Shown here: positions 1 to 4,976 of the stretch, piece after piece | Layout of the letters: every line of letters begins with the position of its first letter | Position numbering within the stretch: position 1 is the stretch's first letter | DNA from: Rhodoluna limnophila | Lineage (GTDB): Bacteria; Actinomycetota; Actinomycetes; Actinomycetales; Microbacteriaceae | Reading direction: 5' to 3' | Length of the DNA stretch: 6,028 nt | Assembly (NCBI GenBank): GCA_943326655.2 | Contig: CALPUC020000058.1 | Location: 1-6,028, forward strand | Position numbers and translations under genes: made by a program | Notes under the pieces: generated by a model | The model's database searches: none | Told to the model about the DNA's origin: nothing | What the model saw: the letters and a program-made list of their open reading frames with translations, nothing else

Positions 1-693
1 AAGAAGTACAAGGGTAAGACCGACCAAGAGTCGCGTCAAAAGATGGCCCAAGAGCAGATGGAAATCTACAAGCGAACCGGGTCAAACCCGTTGAGCTCTT
101 GCCTACCGCTCCTCCTTCAGATGCCAATCTTCACCAGCTTGTTCTTCGTGCTATCGGACGCTCAGCAGGGTAAACACATCGTTGGCGGTTTCCTAAACGA
201 TGCACTGGTTAACTCGTTTGCTAGCGCCACTTTCTTCGGTGCAAAACTCGCCGACACATTCCTAACCACCAAAGATCTAGAGGTGCAGATTCTGGCCGCG
301 GTGATGATCGTCGTGATGACTGCGACGCAATTCATAACGCAGAAGCAGATTATTGCTAAGAACCAGAACCCGGCAAACGTCCAGAACACCCAGTACATGC
401 AGACCCAGAAAATTATGCTCTGGGTTTTCCCTTTCATCTTTGCCATCTCGGGAATCAGCTTCCCACTAGGCGTTATGTTCTACTGGCTAACCTCCAACTT
501 CTGGACCATGGGCCAGCAGTTCGTGGTCATCCGTAGGATGCCAACCGAGGGCTCAAAAGCATGGCACGACCGCCAGGAGCGCCTAACTAAAAAGGGCAAA
601 CTCCCAGCGCCTGGAACCACAGAGACCATCGAAGAAGAGACCCCGCGTCAGCGCAACCAACCGGTTCGCAAGCGCGGCAAGAAGCGTAAGTAA
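1..693 (+). CDS. yidC: Membrane protein insertase YidC (Oxa1/Alb3 family), 3' part, 5' end outside window
   Basis: The frame is open from base 1, so this is the C-terminal 230 residues of a longer protein; the ATG at 43 is an internal methionine. YidC inserts and folds inner-membrane proteins, alone or with SecYEG. The visible part starts in the cytoplasmic loop typical of actinobacterial YidC (KKYKGKTDQESRQK). The family signature NPLSSCLPLLLQMPIF follows, at the start of a membrane segment (about residues 31-51). Further hydrophobic segments lie at about 94-114 and 137-167, the last containing SFPLGVMFYWLTSNFW. The residual protein ends in a cytoplasmic tail with RMPTEGSKAW and a very basic end (KRGKKRK), the kind of tail linked in other bacteria to ribosome contact. 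The catalytic groove arginine would be upstream and cannot be checked. The stop is 14 bases before jag, the usual operon partner. Family assignment is secure. Confidence 0.96.
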   Translation, partial: KKYKGKTDQESRQKMAQEQMEIYKRTGSNPLSSCLPLLLQMPIFTSLFFVLSDAQQGKHIVGGFLNDALVNSFASATFFGAKLADTFLTTKDLEVQILAAVMIVVMTATQFITQKQIIAKNQNPANVQNTQYMQTQKIMLWVFPFIFAISGISFPLGVMFYWLTSNFWTMGQQFVVIRRMPTEGSKAWHDRQERLTKKGKLPAPGTTETIEEETPRQRNQPVRKRGKKRK

Positions 694-707
694 CAGGAGA
701 ATAATTC

Positions 708-1265
708 ATGCCTAAAAAAGAAAAAGCTGTAGAAGAGACCACCGAGGTAGAAACCGTGGCCGAAGTTGCGGAGTCAACAGAAGCAACTGAGTCTTCCGAA
801 ACTAACACCAAGGCTCTAGAAGAGGAAGGCGACATCGCCGCCGACTACCTAGAGGAACTCCTTGACATCTTTGATCTAGATGGCGACATCGACATCGATG
901 TTCGTCAGGGCCGCGCCTATCTAGAAATCTCATCGGAGAATGGCGGAAACCTGCGCCTAATCTCGGAGCCAGACACCGTTGAAGCGCTGCAGGAACTCAC
1001 CCGTCTAGCGGTGCAGGTGAAGACCACCAGCTTCAGCCGACTAATTCTTGATGTTGGCGGTTCTCGACAGAAGCGTGTTGATGAACTGAGCCGAATCGTG
1101 AACAAAGTAATCGACAAGGTGCGTGAAAGTGGTGAGCCTGTTCCAATGAAGCCAATGAGCTCGTACGAACGCAAAATCGCGCACGACATTATTGCTGAGG
1201 CAGGGCTGAGTTCAGAGTCTGAGGGCGAAGCCCGCGATCGCCACATCGTTGTCAAGCCAGCCTAG
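708..1265 (+). CDS. jag: Jag/KhpB-type RNA-binding protein (KH-like plus R3H domain)
   Basis: This 185-residue protein is the standard partner gene downstream of yidC. Jag/KhpB is a cytoplasmic RNA-binding protein; in Gram-positive bacteria KhpB works with KhpA and affects cell elongation and division. Residues 1-45 are a low-complexity acidic stretch rich in Glu, Thr and Ser, probably disordered. Residues about 46-115 form the KH-like domain (DIDIDVRQGRAYLEI, then VEALQELTRLAV). The R3H domain fills about 116-183, with the defining Arg-x3-His at R155 and H159 (ERKIAHDII) and the typical end SESEGEARDRHIVV. The KH loop, normally GxxG, reads SEPDT, so its nucleic-acid contact is probably altered; I recall a similarly degenerate loop in Microbacteriaceae. 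The ATG is supported by AGGAGA at 695-700 with a 7-base spacer. A strong terminator follows the stop. The N-terminal Jag_N domain seen in Firmicutes is absent. Confidence 0.93.
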   Translation: MPKKEKAVEETTEVETVAEVAESTEATESSETNTKALEEEGDIAADYLEELLDIFDLDGDIDIDVRQGRAYLEISSENGGNLRLISEPDTVEALQELTRLAVQVKTTSFSRLILDVGGSRQKRVDELSRIVNKVIDKVRESGEPVPMKPMSSYERKIAHDIIAEAGLSSESEGEARDRHIVVKPA

Positions 1266-1279
1266 GTTTTGATTGAACT

Positions 1280-1310
1280 GGGCCGAGCAGCTGCTCGGCC
1301 CTTTTCTTTT
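1280..1310 (+). terminator. Rho-independent terminator closing yidC-jag
   Basis: Two perfect 11-base inverted arms (GGGCCGAGCAG at 1280-1290 and CTGCTCGGCCC at 1291-1301) form a GC-rich hairpin, realistically a 9-bp stem with an AGCT loop. The T-rich tract TTTTCTTTT at 1302-1310 follows directly. It lies 14 bases after the jag stop, so it ends the yidC-jag transcript. It also sits just upstream of parS and rsmG. Confidence 0.93.
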
Positions 1311-1313
1311 GGA

Positions 1314-1329
1314 TGTTTCACGTGAAACA
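1314..1329. promoter_or_regulatory. parS: parS centromere site, copy 1
   Basis: TGTTTCACGTGAAACA is a perfect 16-bp palindrome identical to the consensus parS bound by chromosomal ParB. With the flanking A and T the symmetry extends to 18 bp (1313-1330). It lies three bases after the terminator T-tract and 17 bases before the rsmG start, so it is intergenic. ParB loads here, binds CTP and spreads as a clamp. Because it overlaps the only space for an rsmG promoter, ParB binding could also affect rsmG transcription; that is inference. Confidence 0.97.
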
Positions 1330-1346
1330 TGGAAGATTAGATACCA

Positions 1347-1982
1347 ATGATTGAAGAAGTTTTTGAGCCTGAGCTTGAGCCCATTGAGGCGGCAGCGGTT
1401 TTTGGTGACCGAATCGATCTCGCTCGAAGCTACGCCGCGGCGCTGGTTCGCGATAGTGATTTACTGGGCCTTCTAGGCCCACGCGAGATGCCACGTCTTT
1501 GGTCACGACACATCCTGAACTCAGCGGTAGTTGCGGAGTTAGTGCCACCCGGAAAAACAGTTTGCGACATCGGTTCTGGAGCGGGCCTTCCCGGAATACC
1601 GATGGCAATTGTTTTGCCAGGTACTCTCTTTACACTGATTGAGCCAATGGAGCGCCGCTCTGACTGGTTGATCAGCGTAATCGATGAGCTGGGCCTGAAA
1701 AACGTGGAAGTAATTAGAGCAAGGGCAGAAGAAGTTGGTGAAGTGTTCGACATTGCCACCGCTAGAGCAGTATCAGCCCTACCTAAATTACTGAGGATGT
1801 GCATCCCGTTGGTGCGTCACGGCGGAGAGATTTTGGCTCTCAAGGGCTCCAAGGCCGCGGAGGAGATCGAGGAGGCCAAGCGAATTCAGAAGAAACTAGG
1901 CGTGGAAAGCTTCAAAATCGAGTTTGCCGGTGCCAGATTGCTCTCCGAACCCACTTTGGTAGTTCGAACTAAGTTAGTCTGA
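1347..1982 (+). CDS. rsmG: 16S rRNA (guanine(527)-N7)-methyltransferase RsmG (GidB)
   Basis: RsmG uses S-adenosylmethionine to methylate N7 of G527 in 16S rRNA; loss of the enzyme gives low-level streptomycin resistance in several bacteria. The 211-residue length matches the family. Visible motifs are the N-terminal WSRHILNSA (residues 52-60), the SAM-binding motif I VCDIGSGAGLPGIPMAI (72-88), LIEPMERRSDWL (97-108) at the end of strand 2, the DIATARAVS segment (135-143), and LALKGSKAAEEIEEA (163-177) with its conserved lysine. A stop (TAG, 1338-1340) lies just upstream in frame, so the ATG is the first possible start in that open frame. The candidate ribosome site GGAAGA (1331-1336) is 10 bases away, somewhat far. 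The gene sits between the two parS copies and in front of parAB, the usual actinobacterial order. No terminator follows, so read-through into parAB is likely. Confidence 0.95.
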   Translation: MIEEVFEPELEPIEAAAVFGDRIDLARSYAAALVRDSDLLGLLGPREMPRLWSRHILNSAVVAELVPPGKTVCDIGSGAGLPGIPMAIVLPGTLFTLIEPMERRSDWLISVIDELGLKNVEVIRARAEEVGEVFDIATARAVSALPKLLRMCIPLVRHGGEILALKGSKAAEEIEEAKRIQKKLGVESFKIEFAGARLLSEPTLVVRTKLV

Positions 1983-2007
1983 TTTCGGGGATGTTTTGGA
2001 GACTCAG

Positions 2008-2175
2008 TTGTCATTAGAAGAGCAGTTTGAAGCCGAGGCCGTAACTAAGGCTACGGTCTCGCCTGGGCTGGGCTATCCCGCTCACCGCTTAGAACAGAGC
2101 CCTGAACCAACCGGTTGGCAGCACACAATTGACTCGGGAGATATTGTCGATGTTTCACGTGAAACAACGCGATAA
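2008..2175 (+). CDS. Possible small leader ORF before parA whose 3' end is parS (DVSRET)
   Basis: This 55-codon frame fills most of the gap between rsmG and parA. It can start at a TTG at 2008, preceded by GGAG (1998-2001) with an ideal 6-base spacer; a second TTG at 1996 has a poorer site. The frame is closed by a TAG at 1975-1977 upstream and by TAA at 2173-2175, two bases before the parA GTG. The product is acidic, has no membrane segment or domain I recognise, and ends IVDVSRETTR, where DVSRET is the translation of parS. First-codon-position purine bias fits coding sequence. I recall that some actinobacterial ParA proteins carry an N-terminal extension containing VSRET. This may therefore be that extension, separated from parA by a -1 frame difference, or a short leader that couples translation to parA. 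It could also be a chance frame. Confidence 0.42.
   Translation: MSLEEQFEAEAVTKATVSPGLGYPAHRLEQSPEPTGWQHTIDSGDIVDVSRETTR
2151..2166. promoter_or_regulatory. parS: parS centromere site, copy 2
   Basis: This is a second perfect TGTTTCACGTGAAACA palindrome, identical to copy 1 and 837 bases downstream of it. It lies 11 bases before the parA GTG and within the final codons of the short upstream frame. ParB bound here would sit directly over the parA translation start region. This gives a possible route to autoregulation of parAB, as inferred from position. Confidence 0.97.
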
Positions 2176-2177
2176 TT

Positions 2178-3065
2178 GTGAGCGAAATGAATGACACCCC
2201 GTTAGCGCAGGAACTTAGCCAGAGCCTGCAGCGATTGACCGCTATCGACGCTGCGGTGCTGGCCAAGCCGGCAAACACCAGAATCTTTACAGTTTCCAAC
2301 CAAAAAGGTGGAGTGGGTAAAACCACTACCACCGTAAACATCGCCGCGGCTCTTGCCAGCAAGGGAATGCGCGTCCTGGTTTTAGATCTAGACCCTCAGG
2401 GAAACGCCTCAACAGCTCTCAACATCCCCCATCATGCTGAGATTCGAAGCCTCTATGAGGTGCTCATGGGTGAAGCCGAGCTAGAAGAGGTCATCCAGAT
2501 AAGTTCTGAACTCCCTGGGCTGTACTGCGTTCCGGCCACGATTCACCTAACCGGCCTCGAGATGGAGATTTCCTCGGCAGTCGCTAGAGAACAACGCCTC
2601 AAAACGGCCATCCAGCGCTACTTGGAAACCACGATGACGCCGCCAGACTACATTTTCATTGACTGCCCACCGAGCCTCGGACTTTTGACCATAAACGCCT
2701 GGACGGCCGCTAGCGAAATCCTGGTACCAATCCAGTGTGAGTACTACGCTCTGGAGGGCGTGGACCAACTGCTGAAGTACATAGACCTGGTTCGCAAGCA
2801 GTTGAACCCGAAACTCGAGTTATCCACAGTTCTTCTGACAATGTACGATGGCCGCACTCGACTAGCGGAAGATGTAGTGAATTTCGTTCGCGACAAGTTC
2901 CCTACCGTTACTCTCGGGTCAGTTATTCCTCGAGCCGTAAGAGTTTCAGAGGCCCCAAGTTTCAGCCGCACAGTAATAACCCATGATCGCCGCTCACCAG
3001 GTGCCATTGCGTATCTTGAGGCGGCCATCGAAATAGCAACCAGAGGAGCACAACTTGGCAGATAA
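2178..3065 (+). CDS. parA: Chromosome partitioning ATPase ParA (Soj)
   Basis: ParA is a deviant Walker-type ATPase that dimerises on ATP, binds nucleoid DNA non-specifically and moves ParB-parS complexes apart. The 295-residue protein shows the deviant Walker A KGGVGKTTT (43-51, signature lysine K43), the A' segment LVLDLDPQGNAST (67-79), Walker B YIFIDCPPSLG (158-168), the conserved LTMYDGRTRLA (220-230), and the C-terminal IPRAVRVSEAPSF (250-262). Residues 1-35 precede the ATPase core and show no recognised domain. The start is not well fixed: an in-frame stop at 2160-2162 limits the frame. GTG at 2178 lacks a clear Shine-Dalgarno site but lies two bases after the stop of the short upstream frame, which would allow coupling. 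ATG at 2187, three codons in, is an alternative. The 3' end overlaps parB by 11 bases. Confidence 0.95.
   Translation: MSEMNDTPLAQELSQSLQRLTAIDAAVLAKPANTRIFTVSNQKGGVGKTTTTVNIAAALASKGMRVLVLDLDPQGNASTALNIPHHAEIRSLYEVLMGEAELEEVIQISSELPGLYCVPATIHLTGLEMEISSAVAREQRLKTAIQRYLETTMTPPDYIFIDCPPSLGLLTINAWTAASEILVPIQCEYYALEGVDQLLKYIDLVRKQLNPKLELSTVLLTMYDGRTRLAEDVVNFVRDKFPTVTLGSVIPRAVRVSEAPSFSRTVITHDRRSPGAIAYLEAAIEIATRGAQLGR
3042..3048 (+). promoter_or_regulatory. Ribosome-binding site fixing the parB TTG start
   Basis: AGAGGAG lies inside the end of parA with a 6-base spacer to the TTG at 3055. Its strength and spacing decide in favour of this non-ATG start for parB, which restores the conserved N-terminus with GLGRGIGALIP. 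Confidence 0.82.
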
Positions 3066-3990
3066 GCGAATCGGACTCGGACGTGGAATCGGCGCTCTTA
3101 TCCCCACCTCGGATAACCCCGCGGAAGCACCAATCGACGTATTCTTCCCGGCCGGCGGAAGCACCGGAGAGAACCTGGTGGCCGTTCCAGGAGCGCGCTT
3201 CGGGCACCTAGACATCAACGCGATCCGCCCAAATGCTAAACAACCAAGAAGTGTTTTCGAACCGGAAGCCTTCGCCGAGTTGGTTCACTCAATCAAGGAA
3301 CTCGGAGTGCTTCAGCCGATTGTGGTTCGCCAAATCACCGGTGAAGCGGGCAAGTACGAACTCATCATGGGTGAGCGCCGACTTCGGGCATCTAAGGAAG
3401 CGGGCCTGTCTAAGATTCCTGCGGTGATTCGAGAGACCGCCGACGAGAACATGCTTCGCGACGCACTGTTGGAGAACCTGCACCGCAGCGATTTGAATCC
3501 TTTAGAAGAAGCCAGCGCCTACCAGCAGCTTCTCGAAGACTTTGGAATCACCCAGGAAGAACTTGCGAATCGAATTGGTCGTTCGCGGCCTAAAATCACC
3601 AACTCGATTCGCCTACTGAAGCTTCCTGCAGAGATTCAGCGCAAGGTTGCCGCGGGTGTACTGAGCGCCGGCCACGCCAGAGCACTGCTTGCGATTGAAG
3701 ATTCCGCCAGGCAGTTGGACTTGGCTAACAAGGTTGTCAACGAGGGTCTATCGGTTCGAAGCCTTGAGGAGATTGTTGCGATCTCCAAACCAGGTGGTGG
3801 CAAGGGTAAGGTCCGCCCGGGCGGACGTCAGGACATGCTCAAAGGGCTGGCAGATCAGGTTGGCGATCACCTTAGTACCAAGGTGAAAATCGCTATCGGC
3901 AAGGGCAAGGGCACCATGACGATTGAGTTCGGAAGCCTTGAAGACCTAAAGCGCATCGTCAAGGAAATCGGCGTCGAAGCCGAATATTAG
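3055..3990 (+). CDS. parB: Chromosome partitioning protein ParB (Spo0J), CTP-dependent parS-binding clamp
   Basis: ParB binds parS, uses CTP to close into a sliding clamp and stimulates ParA; it also recruits SMC. The 311 residues show the full plan. An N-terminal ParA-contact motif GLGRGIGALIP (7-17) is followed by a variable linker to about 50. The ParB N-terminal/CTP domain begins IRPNAKQPR (57-65) and SIKELGVLQPIVVR (79-92), with the nucleotide-binding GERRLRA (106-112) and ENLHR (140-144). A helix-turn-helix (about 163-190, ITQEELANRIGRSRPKITNS) precedes the rest of the DNA-binding region. A Gly/Lys-rich linker (246-258) leads to the C-terminal dimerisation domain ending at 311. The CTP-site residues look intact. 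The gene starts at TTG inside the parA end, with a strong AGAGGAG site, so translation is probably coupled. Two consensus parS sites upstream match its DNA-binding role. It is convergent with the ligase gene, 14 bases away. Confidence 0.96.
   Translation: MADKRIGLGRGIGALIPTSDNPAEAPIDVFFPAGGSTGENLVAVPGARFGHLDINAIRPNAKQPRSVFEPEAFAELVHSIKELGVLQPIVVRQITGEAGKYELIMGERRLRASKEAGLSKIPAVIRETADENMLRDALLENLHRSDLNPLEEASAYQQLLEDFGITQEELANRIGRSRPKITNSIRLLKLPAEIQRKVAAGVLSAGHARALLAIEDSARQLDLANKVVNEGLSVRSLEEIVAISKPGGGKGKVRPGGRQDMLKGLADQVGDHLSTKVKIAIGKGKGTMTIEFGSLEDLKRIVKEIGVEAEY
3811..3826. repeat. 16-bp perfect GC-rich palindrome inside parB
   Basis: GTCCGCCCGGGCGGAC is a perfect palindrome with no loop, located in the part of parB coding for the flexible linker (KVRPGGRQ). 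It could fold in mRNA or be an unrelated protein site, but the Gly/Pro/Arg codons of the linker may simply produce it. It does not resemble parS. Confidence 0.55.
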
Positions 3991-4002
3991 ACCAAAAGTC
4001 TA
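3988..4002. terminator. Weak hairpin between convergent parB and ddl
   Basis: TAGAC and GTCTA form a 5-bp stem around CAAAA, starting on the parB stop codon and ending two bases before the ligase stop. It is the only inverted repeat in the 14-base intergenic gap. There is no clear T-tract on either strand, so termination here would be weak; transcription may run into the opposite gene. Confidence 0.25.
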
Positions 4003-4004
4003 GT

Positions 4005-4976
4005 TTAGCCACGTCCTCGCATAGCAGACTCTGCCAGCGAGTAGTAAACCTCACCGAGTGAATGCCCGGCCGCTAAAACCGCCTGCGGAAGAAGTGAAGT
4101 CTCGGTTAGGCCCGGAAGAACGTTTGCTTCCAAAAACCAAGGCGTTCCCTTTTTGTCCACAATCAGGTCGACTCGAGATAAATGGCGCATTCCGAGAGAC
4201 TCGTGCGCCTGGATAGCCACCTTAGCGGCTCTTTCGGCCACCGCCTTCGTGAGTCTTGCGGGAACGAAGTAGTTCGTCTCTCCTGCCGTGTAACGCTCCT
4301 GGTAGCCGAATTGACCACCCGTGGCCTCGATCTCAACCGCGGGAAGCGCAATTGGCCCAGCTCCGAGGTTAATAACGCTGATGGCAAGCTCGGTGCCCTC
4401 CACAAACTTCTCGATGATTGCCACGTCGCAGTAAACATAGGCGTCGATCATGGCTCGGGATAGCTGATCTTGCTTCCGAACGATGGTTACTCCCTGCGCC
4501 GAACCAGATCTCGCCGGCTTCACAACCACCGGGAACGCCAAAGACTCTGAAATCGCCTTCAAAACTCCTTCGGCATCCAGTTCGCGAAACGACTCTTTAG
4601 GTAACGTCACCGAATTAGGTGTCTGAATACCTGCGTTTGCTACCAAAATCTTGGCAATTGATTTATCCCATGCCAAACGGGCTCCGTGAGAGCTGGCACC
4701 GACAAAAGGAACTCCGGTTAGGGCCAAAATGTCGCGAAGAGCTCCGTCTTCGCCGGTGGCTCCGTGAAGACAAGGCCAAATCACGTCGGGCTTGTCTTTC
4801 TTGATGTTGCCGAGAAGCGCCGAATCCGGCTCTCGAATGATTACACTCGCGCCCTTTTCGATAAGTGCGTCGGCAACGCGTCGGCCAGACTTCAAAGAAA
4901 TCTCACGCTCGTGCGAAATACCTCCGGCCAACACCAAAATACGCAATTTGCCACTCTGTTTAGGTTTTGGAATCAA
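4005..4976 (-). CDS. ddl: D-alanine--D-alanine ligase (ATP-grasp)
   Basis: Ddl joins two D-alanines using ATP in the cytoplasm, supplying the end of the peptidoglycan stem peptide. From TTG at 4976 the protein has 323 residues, normal for the family. Motifs in order are LAGGISHEREIS (16-27), HGATGEDGALRD (71-82), WDKSIAK (103-109), VVKPARSGSAQG (151-162; the ATP-binding loop, usually GSSVG), EKFVEGTE (189-196), GYQERYTAGETNYFVPA (224-240; omega loop), RVDLIV (268-273) and FLEANVLPGLTETSLLPQ (281-298). The first Glu, the loop Ser, the Tyr of the omega loop, Arg/Asp, Glu/Asn and the last Ser match the catalytic set of E. coli DdlB. The frame stays open 38 codons further upstream, but that part overlaps the aminotransferase. 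TTG at 4976 overlaps its stop (TTGA) and is preceded by AAAGGGG (4984-4990) with a 7-base spacer. TTG at 4946 is a weaker alternative. It could be a second Ddl paralogue. Confidence 0.9.
   Translation of the reverse strand: MIPKPKQSGKLRILVLAGGISHEREISLKSGRRVADALIEKGASVIIREPDSALLGNIKKDKPDVIWPCLHGATGEDGALRDILALTGVPFVGASSHGARLAWDKSIAKILVANAGIQTPNSVTLPKESFRELDAEGVLKAISESLAFPVVVKPARSGSAQGVTIVRKQDQLSRAMIDAYVYCDVAIIEKFVEGTELAISVINLGAGPIALPAVEIEATGGQFGYQERYTAGETNYFVPARLTKAVAERAAKVAIQAHESLGMRHLSRVDLIVDKKGTPWFLEANVLPGLTETSLLPQAVLAAGHSLGEVYYSLAESAMRGRG

Noticed and set aside
43..45. ATG at 43 as the start of yidC.
   Set aside because: The open frame and conserved YidC loop sequence continue upstream to base 1.
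1234..1241. GCGATCGC octamer-like palindrome in jag.
   Set aside because: Single occurrence noticed, within conserved codons for ARDRH; no sign of a repeat family.
1315..1343. Possible promoter before rsmG (TAGATA as -10).
   Set aside because: Only half of the -10 positions match, no acceptable -35 is present, and the transcription start would fall in the start codon.
1309..1350. A 13-codon frame (TTG at 1309) reading parS copy 1 as DVSRET and ending with TGA overlapping the rsmG ATG.
   Set aside because: It starts inside the terminator T-tract, has no ribosome-binding site and is very short; any parS in this frame reads DVSRET.
1313..1352. ATG-started mini-frame MFHVKH over parS copy 1, and the same type of frame (MFHVKQ) over copy 2 on the + strand.
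   Set aside because: The parS palindrome encodes MFHVK on either strand whenever an A precedes it; there is no ribosome site and the frames end after about 14 codons.
2129..2176. TTGACT (2129-2134) and GATAAT (2171-2176) as a parA promoter.
   Set aside because: Each hexamer resembles a consensus, but they are 36 bases apart, and neither has a partner at 16-18 bases.
2051..2362. 103-residue frame on the - strand across the parS/parA start.
   Set aside because: It covers the parA Walker A region in antisense and no family is recognisable; shadow of parA.
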